From positions 1-64,000 of the forward strand of contig CAVRIR010000003.1 of NCBI GenBank assembly GCA_963721305.1: a stretch of 64,000 nucleotides of DNA, in the 5' to 3' direction. This document shows positions 51,527 to 60,909 of the stretch, in pieces (the stretch's first letter is position 1; each line of letters begins with the position of its first letter). The notes under the pieces are model-generated. The model was not told where the DNA came from and ran no database searches. It saw nothing but the letters and a program-made list of their open reading frames with translations. A program made the translations under genes and the position numbers. The DNA comes from DATAES01 sp963721305. GTDB taxonomy: Bacteria; Actinomycetota; Acidimicrobiia; Acidimicrobiales; JACDCH01.

Positions 51527-53248
51527 GTGCGCCCTTCGCTCGCGTGGCGCCGGTCGATCGTGACCGTCGTGCTCGCTTCGCTCCTGCTGCTCGCGAGTTG
51601 CAGCGCCTCGTCCCGATCCACGCCCACTGCCGCGTCGCCCGCCGCTTCGTCGAGCGTGTCGCCCGGTGTCACGCAGTTCACCGCGCCCGGGCAGGGCGCA
51701 GTGACGTGGGGTGTCTCCGAGGCGGGAACCGCCACGTCGCAACCGCCGGCGACGTTTCCGCTCGCCGTCTCGCAGGACGGCCGTTCGCTGGTCGACCACG
51801 CCGGCGAGCCGTGGCGGGTGCAGGCGGACGCGGCGTGGCTCATGTCCGCGGAGGGGACGTCTGCACAGGTCGACCAGTACCTGTCCACGCGCCAGGCACA
51901 GGGCTTCAACTCGTTCTACCTGATGGCGATGGTGCACCCGGGGGGCTATTCGGCCGCCCCGAACGCACCGAATGACCTCGCCGGCGATCCGCCGTTCGCG
52001 ACGCCTGGCGACTTCAGCACCGCCGGTGCGACGCCGGCGTCGGAGCGCTACTGGCAGTGGATCGACACCATCGTCGCGAAGGCAGCCCAGCACAACATGG
52101 TCGTGATGCTCGCCTACAGCTACCTGGGGTACCAGGGCGGCGACGAGGGTTGGTACCAGGACATCGTCGAGCAGCGGGATCAGCAGGTCCTCTTCGACTG
52201 GGGCCAGTGGCTGGGCAACCGGTATCGCAACTCGCCGAACATCATCTGGTTCGGCCTCGGTGACTTCACGCCACCGGCCGGGTCTGACGGCGCGGCGCGG
52301 GTGAAGGCCATCGCCGACGGCATCAAGGCGGCCGGCGCGACCCAGCCGTTCATGGGCGAGACATCCGAGCCTGACGGGCTCCCGGCCGCGGTCGACGGCA
52401 TCGGTCCGCTCATGGACATGAACAGCTTCTACGGCTACGGACCGTCGGGCCACGGCGAGGTCTACGTCACCGCCGACTCGGCCTACCGGTTCACGCCCAC
52501 GAAGCCTGCGTGGATGCAGGAGGGCACGTACGAGTTCGAGAACAACACCGGGTTCTTCTCCGGCCAGCCCTGGGACACTCGACGCGGCCGGTTCTGGTCG
52601 GTACTCGGAGGCGGGACAGCAGGCGACGGCTTCGGCTCGCGTGATGTGTGGCAATGGAAGAACATCCCGGGCTCGCTGCAATCGGAGGGCGCCACCGACT
52701 CGAGCGCGGCGTTCGACCTGTTCGCATCACTCCCGTGGTGGACGTTGCAGCCATCGGGAACCGACACCGGCTTCGCGGGTGCGAACCTGATCACCTCCGG
52801 AGGCGGAACCTCCGGCAACGCCGACTACATCACGTCCGCGATGACCGCCGACAGGCATTGGGTGCTGGCGTACGTCCCGGTGACACAGTCCGGCGCCCGC
52901 ACGTTCACCGTCGACACGAGCGTGCTGTCCGGCCCGGCGCGTGCTCGGTGGTTCGACCCCGCAACCGGCGCGTACATCGCCATCGATGACGGGCAGTTGC
53001 ACCCTATGCCCGCCACCCGCAGCTTCACGACACCCGCCAGCCGCGCTGACCACACCGACGACTGGGTTCTCGTCATCGACACCGAGCCGGATCCGTGCGG
53101 CGTGATCAGTACGACCGGGATGTACACCGCGCCGACCGGGGCACCGCGTGCCGGTATCAACTGCCAGGTCGTCGCCATCCGCAACAGCGACTCGGCGATC
53201 GTGGTCCAGGCGCCGGCACCGGTGCCCGGCCAGGGCGGCGGCTCGTGA
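51527..53248 (+). CDS. Lipoprotein with DUF4038 (apiosidase-like, GH140-type) and collagen-binding-like domain
   Basis: GTG 51527 gives about 573 residues. A signal peptide ends in lipobox LLLASC. A Ser/Thr/Pro linker leads to the DUF4038 domain (LVDHAGEPWRVQADAAWLMS, then QGFNSFYLMAMVHPGGYSAA, NIIWFGLGDFTPP and WMQEGTYEFENNTGFF). A C-terminal beta domain of the putative collagen-binding type follows (RHWVLAYVPVTQSGARTFTV, then RARWFDPATGAYIAI). DUF4038 enzymes include apiosidases and other exo-glycosidases. Its lipid anchor and place among glycosyltransferases suggest trimming of the exported polymer. Confidence 0.85.
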   Translation: MRPSLAWRRSIVTVVLASLLLLASCSASSRSTPTAASPAASSSVSPGVTQFTAPGQGAVTWGVSEAGTATSQPPATFPLAVSQDGRSLVDHAGEPWRVQADAAWLMSAEGTSAQVDQYLSTRQAQGFNSFYLMAMVHPGGYSAAPNAPNDLAGDPPFATPGDFSTAGATPASERYWQWIDTIVAKAAQHNMVVMLAYSYLGYQGGDEGWYQDIVEQRDQQVLFDWGQWLGNRYRNSPNIIWFGLGDFTPPAGSDGAARVKAIADGIKAAGATQPFMGETSEPDGLPAAVDGIGPLMDMNSFYGYGPSGHGEVYVTADSAYRFTPTKPAWMQEGTYEFENNTGFFSGQPWDTRRGRFWSVLGGGTAGDGFGSRDVWQWKNIPGSLQSEGATDSSAAFDLFASLPWWTLQPSGTDTGFAGANLITSGGGTSGNADYITSAMTADRHWVLAYVPVTQSGARTFTVDTSVLSGPARARWFDPATGAYIAIDDGQLHPMPATRSFTTPASRADHTDDWVLVIDTEPDPCGVISTTGMYTAPTGAPRAGINCQVVAIRNSDSAIVVQAPAPVPGQGGGS

Positions 53249-53345
53249 AACCCGGACGTCGCGCTCGCGTGCCTGAGCCGAGTCCGATGCCGATGGTTTC
53301 GCCGTTGGACCGAAGCGAAGGTCCACTAAGGCAGAATCTCGTTCC

Positions 53346-54359
53346 ATGTCTCCCGAGGCAGCAACGCACGTTCCGCGAGTGAGCATCGGCCTTCCCGTGT
53401 ACAACGGCGAGCCCTACCTGGAGCAGTCGATCGAGTCGATCCTGAACCAGACATTCGGCGACTTCGAGCTGTTGATCTCCGACAACGCGTCCACGGACGG
53501 GACCGAGGACATCTGCCGCCGTTACGCAGCCCAGGATCCGCGCGTGCAGTATTGGCGCAACCCCGAGAACATCGGCGGCATGCGCAACGCGAACCTGACC
53601 TTCGAACGGGCGCGGGGCGAGTACTTCCGGTGGGCGGCGCACGACGACGTGTGCGCCCCGACCTTGCTCGAGCGTCTCGTCGAGGAACTGGACGCGCGGC
53701 CTGACATCACGATCTGTTGTGCGGCCTCAGTGTCCATCGACGGCGAGGGCAATCGCCTTCCCGGCTACTACGTCGGCAAGGCGATCCTGCCCGGCGGCGG
53801 GGAACAGCCGATGCTGACCGACGACGAAGGCGTGCGCTATCCGACCGAAGGCACCGCGGCCACGCCCCACGAACGCGTTCGTGAGCTGCTGCTGACACTC
53901 GGCCCGTGCGAGGCCACCTACGGCGTGGTCCGATCATCGGCGTTGCGCGACTCCGTGCTGCTCGGGAATTACACGTCCTCCGACACGGTGCTGTTGTGCG
54001 ACCTCGCGCTGCGCGGTCGCTTCCATCTGGTCGAGGAGCCGTTGTTCAGCAAGCGGTGGTTGCCGGGCAACCGGTACCACGAGAAGGGCCCGGCGCGGAT
54101 GGCGTGGTCCCGCCCGGACCTGGCGAAGTCGGGGAAGTTGAGCCTCCCGCACTGGATCCTGCTGTTCGGGCACCTGAAGGTCTTGGCCCGGGCCCCCGTT
54201 CCCATCAGCGAGCGGCTCCGCTGCCTGCCTGCGCTCGGTCGATGGATGTTGCTGACCTGGCGAGGGTTCGCGGAGGACATCGTGTTCGCGGTGCTGATGC
54301 TCGTCCGCTCGAAGGAATGGCGGCGGCGCCACTACTCCGCCGAGAACTGGACGGAATAG
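53346..54359 (+). CDS. Glycosyltransferase family 2
   Basis: This 337-residue protein carries VSIGLPVYNGEPYLEQSIES, LLISDNASTDGTEDICRRYA and YFRWAAHDDVCAPTLLERLV (HDD metal site), with a C-terminal membrane-associated tail rich in Trp/Leu. It is a GT-A inverting transferase for one of the repeat-unit sugars. It is the last plus-strand gene of the locus and is convergent with the next one, 11 bases away. Confidence 0.88.
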   Translation: MSPEAATHVPRVSIGLPVYNGEPYLEQSIESILNQTFGDFELLISDNASTDGTEDICRRYAAQDPRVQYWRNPENIGGMRNANLTFERARGEYFRWAAHDDVCAPTLLERLVEELDARPDITICCAASVSIDGEGNRLPGYYVGKAILPGGGEQPMLTDDEGVRYPTEGTAATPHERVRELLLTLGPCEATYGVVRSSALRDSVLLGNYTSSDTVLLCDLALRGRFHLVEEPLFSKRWLPGNRYHEKGPARMAWSRPDLAKSGKLSLPHWILLFGHLKVLARAPVPISERLRCLPALGRWMLLTWRGFAEDIVFAVLMLVRSKEWRRRHYSAENWTE

Positions 54360-54370
54360 CTCCAGAGGAG

Positions 54371-55270
54371 TCAGCGAGGAACGTAGTTCCTCGCGTCCCG
54401 ATCGACGTCGAACCTGAGTCCCTGTCGTATGCCGGTCAGCATCCCCCACAAGTACGTGTTCTCGTGCGTTGGACGACGGAGCACGCGCTTCGCGGCGACC
54501 CGCGCCGCCATCGTCGCGAGCCGGCCCGAGAGCATGCGCGTCGCGCGGAGATCGCCGCAACGAACGTGCTTCGAGTAGAAGGCGCCGTCGCCGATGCCGT
54601 AGTTGCGCATGAGGCGAGGCCACTCGACCCGGTCGCGGTGACCGTCGTGCAAGACCGACACTTCCGGGCGCAACAGGATGACGGCGCCCGACAGGTACGT
54701 GCGGTACGCGAAGTCGAAATCCTCGCCGGCGCACAGCGGTCCGCCAGCGCCGAGGGCGACATCGAACGCGCCGATGGCGTCGAAGAGGCTGCGACGGACC
54801 GCGAAGTTCGCGCCCATGCCGACGATGCGAAAACCGTCGGCGCGGCTCAGCTTCTCGGGCATTTTCAGGTCGAGGAACGGGGTCAGGTAGTCGTCGGCCA
54901 CGAATGGGCGCACCGTGCCGTACATGAGGGAACCGTCACCTTCGGCTTCGAACACCGCCGCGATGTCGTTGACCCAATGCGTCGGGACGACACAGTCGTC
55001 GTCAGTGAAGGCGAGGATTGACCCCGTCGAGTTCCTGATACCCGCGTTGCGGGCTCTCGACAGACCGGTCTCATCGACGTGGAAGTAGTGCAGGCGGGGG
55101 TCCGCCGCGGCCACGTCGCTGAGGCGTTCCTCCGTTTCCATGGTCTGGCTCTGGTCGATGACGGTGAGATCGAACGAAGGATGATCGTTCGCGAGCACCG
55201 ATGCGACGGCCTGAGGGACCTTGTCGGGACGATCCTTCGTCGGGATGACGACTGAGATGGATGGATTCAT
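54371..55270 (-). CDS. Glycosyltransferase family 2
   Basis: ATG 55270 overlaps the flippase stop (ATGA). The 299-residue product has ISVVIPTKDRPDKVPQAVAS, ARNAGIRNSTGSILAFTDDD (DDD metal site), GMGANFAVRRSLFDAIGAFD and GEDFDFAYRTYLSGAVILLR. Family GT2. It is translationally coupled to the Wzx-like flippase, so it probably adds a late sugar of the repeat unit before export. Confidence 0.9.
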   Translation of the reverse strand: MNPSISVVIPTKDRPDKVPQAVASVLANDHPSFDLTVIDQSQTMETEERLSDVAAADPRLHYFHVDETGLSRARNAGIRNSTGSILAFTDDDCVVPTHWVNDIAAVFEAEGDGSLMYGTVRPFVADDYLTPFLDLKMPEKLSRADGFRIVGMGANFAVRRSLFDAIGAFDVALGAGGPLCAGEDFDFAYRTYLSGAVILLRPEVSVLHDGHRDRVEWPRLMRNYGIGDGAFYSKHVRCGDLRATRMLSGRLATMAARVAAKRVLRRPTHENTYLWGMLTGIRQGLRFDVDRDARNYVPR

Positions 55271-56745
55271 TCTGTTGGAACCGCGAGGGTGTCGAGGAGT
55301 AGGGCAGGTGAGAACCGGCCGCCGAGCCCGCGCCGGAGTCCCTTCAACGAGATGGTCCCGATCGCGATGGAGACGACCGCATAGACAACCATGCCGAGCA
55401 AGATCTGGACCGCGACGGGCGCCGAGGACAGCAAGAGGACGGGCGGGATCATCGCGACGCTCGCCACGACGCAGCGCACCGAGAACGACACGGTGAACCG
55501 GTCCATCACGCCGTTCGGTCGTAGCGCGAGGGCGCACACCATCATGAACACCTCGGTCGTGACCGTGACGATGGCGGCGCCGATCGCACCGTTGCCGAAG
55601 AGATGGTCGGTCACGGGGATGGCGACGAGGTTCAGGAGGATGTTCATGGCGGCGGCGCCGCAGGCCGTGATCGTCCAGATGCGCTGGCGATCGACTGCGA
55701 TCAACGCCGAGCCCAACACCATGTCGATACCGACGATGGGGATGTGCAGCGCGAGGATCTGAATGAGCGGCACCGCGTGCTCGAACCCCGCCTGGTAGTT
55801 CAGCAACGCGAAGACGTCAGCCGCGACGAGCGCGATGCCGACCGACGCGGGTATGCCGACGAAGGCGACGACGCACAGGCTGCGGTTCGCGACCCGAGCC
55901 AACTCGCGTGAGGACGACTTGTCGGCGCCGCTGGCCGACATCGAGGGCATGGTGGCCTGCACCACGATCGAGCTGAAGCTCGCCGGCATCGCGATCCAGG
56001 CGTACGCGAGCGCGTACCAAGCGACGGCCGCGGGTCCGGAGAGCGCCTTCAACAAGGGGATGTCGATCGTGCCGTACACCAGCAGGATCGCGGACCAGAT
56101 GAGGAACGGAGCCCCGCCACGGATCAGCGTGTTCCAGACGGTCAAGTCGATGCGGAGCGAACCCTTCAGCCATGGCCACAGGTTGACGGTGTTCGCGACG
56201 AACGGGATCAACGCGACGATCGGCGTGACCATTGCGTACGCGACGACGCCCCTGCCCTGGTGAAACAGATAGAAGACCGCGACACATGCGGCCACCATCT
56301 GCACCACGCGCCACACGGCGAAGTTGCCCACCTTCTGCATGCCCTGCAATGCCGCCCCGACGACGTCGTTGAGCACGAACGTGAGCATCATCAGACACGC
56401 GACCTCGACGAGGACGATCGTCAGGGAGTCGAACTGAAGGGCGACCGCGAGGCCGATCGCGAGCAGGGAAAGCGCCCCGGTGATCAGGAACTTCAACGCG
56501 ATCGAGTTGACGACGTAGGGGCCGACGAGCGATTGGTCGCGGGCGATCGTCTTCACCAGGAAGGTGTTCGAGCCCAGCAGGGCGACGAGCATGAAGTAGC
56601 CGACGAACGCGAATGCGAACTGATAGAGGCCGTAGTCGTTGACCCCGACGTGGCGCGGCACGACCACGAGCAGCACCAATGCGCCCGTCCACGTCGCGAT
56701 CTGGGACGCTGTCAGCCACACCAGGTTGCGCTTGATTCGGCTCAT
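55267..56745 (-). CDS. Wzx-type polysaccharide flippase (oligosaccharide flippase family)
   Basis: This 492-residue integral membrane protein has about 12-14 hydrophobic helices. The N-terminus is IKRNLVWLTASQIATWTGAL with VNDYGLYQFAFAFVGYFMLV, which is the RfbX/Wzx start. The central part includes GAPFLIWSAILLVYGTIDIP. It should move the lipid-linked repeat unit across the membrane. There is a Wzy-like polymerase, a Wzz-like protein and glycosyltransferases in the same strand block, which fits a Wzx/Wzy pathway. Confidence 0.88.
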   Translation of the reverse strand: MSRIKRNLVWLTASQIATWTGALVLLVVVPRHVGVNDYGLYQFAFAFVGYFMLVALLGSNTFLVKTIARDQSLVGPYVVNSIALKFLITGALSLLAIGLAVALQFDSLTIVLVEVACLMMLTFVLNDVVGAALQGMQKVGNFAVWRVVQMVAACVAVFYLFHQGRGVVAYAMVTPIVALIPFVANTVNLWPWLKGSLRIDLTVWNTLIRGGAPFLIWSAILLVYGTIDIPLLKALSGPAAVAWYALAYAWIAMPASFSSIVVQATMPSMSASGADKSSSRELARVANRSLCVVAFVGIPASVGIALVAADVFALLNYQAGFEHAVPLIQILALHIPIVGIDMVLGSALIAVDRQRIWTITACGAAAMNILLNLVAIPVTDHLFGNGAIGAAIVTVTTEVFMMVCALALRPNGVMDRFTVSFSVRCVVASVAMIPPVLLLSSAPVAVQILLGMVVYAVVSIAIGTISLKGLRRGLGGRFSPALLLDTLAVPTE

Positions 56746-56868
56746 TCACGCGCGCGCATGTGCGCACTCCTCCTCCGGGCACTGAGCCGCGAGATGCCCG
56801 GCTGATACGAGGCCCTCTGTCTGATTCGGGCGAAATGCTCACCTCTGAGCCATTCGCCGGTTGCGGCG

Positions 56869-58467
56869 TCAGCCTTGGACGAGCTCCAGGTCGATGTTGG
56901 CGACTGTGGGGCACTGGTCGGAACATTGCGTCGGTTTCAAGCTGACCGTGTTGGTGCCGTTGTGCAGGTCGGACAGCGAGACCGGTTGCAGCATGTACCG
57001 CCACTGATACGTGCCTGCCGAGGCTTCGTCGTTGTTCGGATCGTTGGCGATGCGGTTGTTGCCGTTGATGGTCGCGGTCATCGAGGTCTTCGAGGAGAAC
57101 CAGTACACGTCGTAGGTGAGATACGCCTGAGTCACGTTGTTGAGGTTCACGTTCGGTAAGGCGAACGTCCCGGTCGGCACCTGGTAACCGAGGTTGATCG
57201 TGCCGTCCGGTTGCTTCTGCAGCGCGTCCGGCACCTCATACCCACGGTCCATCGGCAGCACGGGTCCGTCGAATCCGATGGCGTGCCAGTGGTACGTCAT
57301 CGTGTTGGTCGTGCCGAACTTGGCGGCGTTGTACTGCGCGTGCTCGAACGCGAGGTAACCACGGGTCAACGGAAGCGTCGGGAGGTCCACCGACGCGATG
57401 CTCCGGAAGTTCGCGCCACCCGCATCCGACGCGTTCACGGTGATGTGGTTCGACGAGACGTCGACCTGGAAGTGATTGGCGTGGTCGTCCTGGGTCGTGA
57501 AGCACGGCGACCGCACGTCGTAGTCGTGCTCCTGGTAGTTCGTGTACACCGCGATGGTGCGGAGCGCGTTCGACAAGAGATGGTGCGCCTCGCCGGGCTG
57601 GTTGTCGCACCAGTCGGCGTCGAAGACCAGTGCCACCCCGTTGCGGGGGAAGATGTGGGTTCCGGGGTGGTCGGCATGCGCGGCCTGGACCGGCTGGTCG
57701 GTCAACCACACCTCGGTCCACCACGAATGGCTGCCCTCGGCCTTGGCGTCGACGTCCCACACGAAGTGCCCGGTACGGCCGGCGAAGTCGAACGGCTGAC
57801 GCGCCCGCAGGGAGTTCGTGGCGTACTCGCCGCCGTCGTCCATGCCTTCCATCCAGTGGTTCGACTCGCCGAACTGCTGGCCGCAGATGAACGAGTCGTT
57901 GTCAGCCAACCTGACCTGATGGGTCATGCAGAACTCGGCGTTGAACGGGACGTAGTTGTTGACCAGTCCCGCACTCGGGTTGTTGTTCTGCGTCACCCGA
58001 CTCATCGACCACTTGGTCGGGTCCAGATCGCCTTCGCGACCGCCACCGACGATGGTCTGGAAGGTGTCGCAGAACGCGAGCTGTAAGAGCTGGCACTGGT
58101 CGGCGCCCATCGAGCCGCCCATCGAGCCCCCACCCATGGCGCCCCCGCCCATGGCGCCGCTTCCGCCTCCGCTGCCCATGTCGGCGCCGCCACTGCTCGT
58201 GCTGCTGCCACCACTACCCGTGGCGCCACCGGACCCGTCGGCCCCGCCGGCCCCGCCCATGGTGGTGGTCGACATCGTGGTCGGCGGCATGCTCGTCGTG
58301 CCGCCGACACCGGAGGCTATGCCGCCGCTGGGCTTGCTCGGAGGGGGCGGCGCCGCGGCGGGTGGAGCGCTGCAGGCAGCTAGGAGCGTCAGGACTCCGA
58401 GCGCGATCACTACCCGGAACGTCGAGTTGCGGGCGCGGCGATTGAACGTCGGGGGAACGATTCGCAC
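56869..58467 (-). CDS. Secreted lipoprotein with Gly/Ser/Met-rich linker and GH16/lectin-like domain
   Basis: This 532-residue protein has a signal peptide with lipobox LLAACS (Cys near 32). A low-complexity region follows (about 40-120), Pro-rich and then Gly/Ser/Met-rich with repeated GGGSMGG-type units. The globular part begins LAFCDTFQTIVGGGREGDLD, then PTKWSMSRVTQ, similar to the start of GH16/laminarinase-like jelly rolls. It includes SHSWWTEVWLTDQPVQA and HAIGFDGPVLPM, with several Cys pairs. A C-terminal beta domain (about 430-532) ends ANIDLELVQG. The catalytic ExDxxE motif of GH16 is not seen, so it may be a binding protein or a divergent lyase. Confidence 0.65.
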   Translation of the reverse strand: MRIVPPTFNRRARNSTFRVVIALGVLTLLAACSAPPAAAPPPPSKPSGGIASGVGGTTSMPPTTMSTTTMGGAGGADGSGGATGSGGSSTSSGGADMGSGGGSGAMGGGAMGGGSMGGSMGADQCQLLQLAFCDTFQTIVGGGREGDLDPTKWSMSRVTQNNNPSAGLVNNYVPFNAEFCMTHQVRLADNDSFICGQQFGESNHWMEGMDDGGEYATNSLRARQPFDFAGRTGHFVWDVDAKAEGSHSWWTEVWLTDQPVQAAHADHPGTHIFPRNGVALVFDADWCDNQPGEAHHLLSNALRTIAVYTNYQEHDYDVRSPCFTTQDDHANHFQVDVSSNHITVNASDAGGANFRSIASVDLPTLPLTRGYLAFEHAQYNAAKFGTTNTMTYHWHAIGFDGPVLPMDRGYEVPDALQKQPDGTINLGYQVPTGTFALPNVNLNNVTQAYLTYDVYWFSSKTSMTATINGNNRIANDPNNDEASAGTYQWRYMLQPVSLSDLHNGTNTVSLKPTQCSDQCPTVANIDLELVQG

Positions 58468-58715
58468 GCCAGCTTGTTAGTGCCTCGACGCCGGGAAGTC
58501 GAGTACCCCCGGAATGTTTGTCTTCCGGACCCCGGGACGAAACTTCCGAGCGAACGAGCCGCCGTCTCGAGGAGGCGGCGGGAAGGGTCAGCCCTGCACC
58601 AGCTCGGAGGAGTCGACGCTTCCCTTGCCGCCCCAAACCTGCGGACTAGTCCGCTAGCAGCAAGGTGTGGTGCGTATTTCGGCCCCGCTTTGGTGGGCGC
58701 ATTGGCCAATTCGAC
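58468..58715. promoter_or_regulatory. 248-base promoter region with several palindromes
   Basis: The gap upstream of the lipoprotein gene (minus strand) and downstream of the GT4 gene contains CCGGAA-N8-TTCCGG (58509-58528), a partial GCCGCC/GGCGGC hairpin near 58557-58580 and the perfect 14-base palindrome GCGGACTAGTCCGC (58641-58654). One or more may end the upstream minus-strand operon (58716) and others may be operators. No gene is seen. Confidence 0.45.
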
Positions 58716-59768
58716 CTAGGCGACGCTGACGAAACGGCGCGAGTCGGCGAGTTCGCGGGCGAGCCCGTTCACGAACCCGTCGAGCCCGTGGACCCGCTCC
58801 GCGAACGCTCGAGCTTGTTCCCCGAGGGCCCGGCGCCGGTCGGGGTCGGCGAGCAACTGGTCGATGGCCGCCGCGAGTGCCGTGCGGTCACCAGGCGGAA
58901 CCACGACCGCAACGTCTCGCGGAACGACGCACGACAGCCCCGTCGTGCCTGCGGCGACGACGGCCTTGCCCATGGACAATGCCTCGAGCAAGGTCGTGAT
59001 CCCCGCGGGGAACGTCGTTTCGACGACCGGCACGACCACGACCGCAGCGCGTGCGTACAAGTCGCGCAACTCGACCGGCGAGAACGGCTTGCGGACGACG
59101 TCTTCGGGCCACGCCGTCGGATTGCGCCGGCTCGCGTTCGGCGAGAACGGGCTGCCATCCGCGATCACCAACCTCGCCCGAGTCGGCAATGCCGCGAGCA
59201 ACGTCTCGTAGTCGCGATGCTCTCGTCCCGCGGCGGCGACGAGGTCGAGCTCCTCGGTCGCGCCCTCGGAGCACGCGGCCGGTGACCAGAAGTCGGTGTC
59301 GACGCCGTAGGGCACCACCCGCAGCTGCGCGGCGGGAACGCCGAGCGTGCGATGCAACAAGGGCACCTGGTTCGACGAATGGACGAGGATGCGGTCGATC
59401 CGCTTGCCCGGCCGCAGCGTTCGGAACACCTTGCGCTTCGCCGGTGTGTCGAGGTGGTGGCCGATCACGACGTGCGGCACGTCGATGTGGAGGCTCGCCA
59501 TGGCCACGGCCAGCGGGATGCCGACGTGCTCGCCGTCGGAGAGCACGACGTCGAAGTCGCGAGCCCTGTGCAACGCGGCCTTCACCTGTGTCAACGAGCT
59601 GCCGATGGACCGTCGCCGCGGTCTCGGGGTCAGGCGACTCCAGTCGAGGAGCTCGGTGCCGTGCAGCTCGTGAAGGCGAAGGAACTCGGGACAGGGACGC
59701 TCGCCCCGCGCGACTGCCGCCCGGACCGCATCGTCCGCGTTGGTCGAGACCACCATGAGCGACCGCAT
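58716..59768 (-). CDS. Glycosyltransferase family 4 (GT-B)
   Basis: This 350-residue GT-B enzyme has VVLSDGEHVGIPLAVAMASL, RVVPYGVDTDFWSPAACSEG and the C-terminal nucleotide-sugar site VVPVVETTFPAGITTLLEAL followed by GKAVVAAGTTGLS. It lacks a signal peptide. The gene lies 1 base after the stop of the next GT4 gene upstream, so the two are cotranscribed. A second in-frame start at 59756 (MVVSTN) is possible. Confidence 0.88.
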   Translation of the reverse strand: MRSLMVVSTNADDAVRAAVARGERPCPEFLRLHELHGTELLDWSRLTPRPRRRSIGSSLTQVKAALHRARDFDVVLSDGEHVGIPLAVAMASLHIDVPHVVIGHHLDTPAKRKVFRTLRPGKRIDRILVHSSNQVPLLHRTLGVPAAQLRVVPYGVDTDFWSPAACSEGATEELDLVAAAGREHRDYETLLAALPTRARLVIADGSPFSPNASRRNPTAWPEDVVRKPFSPVELRDLYARAAVVVVPVVETTFPAGITTLLEALSMGKAVVAAGTTGLSCVVPRDVAVVVPPGDRTALAAAIDQLLADPDRRRALGEQARAFAERVHGLDGFVNGLARELADSRRFVSVA

Positions 59769-59769
59769 G

Positions 59770-60909
59770 TCACGCTGACCGCCTTCGCATACCCGATCGA
59801 GCTGCGGGCCGCGCAGAGCGCGCCGTCGCGATCGTCACCATCAGGTCGAAGATCCGCCGGCAGTTCTTGTCGACGTCGTGATCCTCTTCTGCGAGCCGGC
59901 GGCTACGCCTGCCGAACGCCTCACGCGTCGCGGGTTGATCGATGAGACCGGTCAGGGTGTCGGCGAGGCGGCGCGGATCGCCGGGGGGCACGAGATACCC
60001 GTTCTCGCCGTCGAGCACGAGCTCGTCCATGCTGCCGACCGGCGTCGCCACGACCGGCAGGCCGCACGCAAGCGCCTCGGCCACGGCGAGCGGTGTGCAA
60101 TCGCCTTGCGTCGGCAGCACGAACACGTCGGCCCGGCGGAACAGGTCGGTGATGAGCGACGAATTGGCGGCGACGCCCGAGTGAACCCGCACAGGGAGCC
60201 CGGCCGGCGCCTCTGCCGCTGAGCTCACGATGTCGAGCTCGGCCGGACGGTCGAGGAGCCGCATCGCCTCAATGAGGTCCAGGCCGCCCTTGCGTTCGAA
60301 GTCGCCGCCGACGAAGAGCAACCGCACGGGTCCCTCGTCGCGCGCCCCGCCCACCGGTCGAAGCCGCCGGAGGTCGACTCCGGGTGCGATCGCGTGCACG
60401 CGTTCCGCGTCGATCCCGTAGTCGCGCACTACAGAAGCGGCGGCCCACCGTGACCAAGTCACGACGGCATCGGCGCGAAGCAGTGCGCGCCGAGTGACGG
60501 CCTTCTTCCCAGCTTCGACGACGTCGGCCTGGCGGTTGTGCCCGTACGCCTCGCCGACGACGTCGAAGTTGATCGGCGTGGCATCGAGCGAGACGATCGT
60601 CGGGTACTTGCGCATGATGTCCCGCGCGAGCAGCGCGGCGACCTGCGTGTGCACGAACACGGCGTCGGGCGAGTTCGACGCGATGTGACGGTTGAGCGAT
60701 TGACGCGCGGACAGACTGCTCTGCAGCGACCAGTTGCGCACGAACGGAAGCGATCGCATGCCGGACGAGACGTCGGGCTCGACCCGAATGATCGTCGGGT
60801 CGATGTCGTCTTGCTCGCTCAACACCCGTTCGATGTTCATCGCGTGCACGACATGGCCGAGCGCCTGCTCGAGCGCGAAGACGAAGTCCCAGCGTCGATC
60901 CTCGATCAT
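59770..60909 (-). CDS. Glycosyltransferase family 4 (GT-B)
   Basis: This 379-residue enzyme has VHAIAPGVDLRRLRPVGGAR, LLFVGGDFERKGGLDLIEAM and the E-x7-E region PTQGDCTPLAVAEALACGLP, then VVATPVGSMDELVLDGENGY, all typical of retaining GT4 enzymes. Its start overlaps the Wzy-like stop (ATGA). It should add a sugar of the repeat unit. Confidence 0.9.
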   Translation of the reverse strand: MIEDRRWDFVFALEQALGHVVHAMNIERVLSEQDDIDPTIIRVEPDVSSGMRSLPFVRNWSLQSSLSARQSLNRHIASNSPDAVFVHTQVAALLARDIMRKYPTIVSLDATPINFDVVGEAYGHNRQADVVEAGKKAVTRRALLRADAVVTWSRWAAASVVRDYGIDAERVHAIAPGVDLRRLRPVGGARDEGPVRLLFVGGDFERKGGLDLIEAMRLLDRPAELDIVSSAAEAPAGLPVRVHSGVAANSSLITDLFRRADVFVLPTQGDCTPLAVAEALACGLPVVATPVGSMDELVLDGENGYLVPPGDPRRLADTLTGLIDQPATREAFGRRSRRLAEEDHDVDKNCRRIFDLMVTIATARSARPAARSGMRRRSA

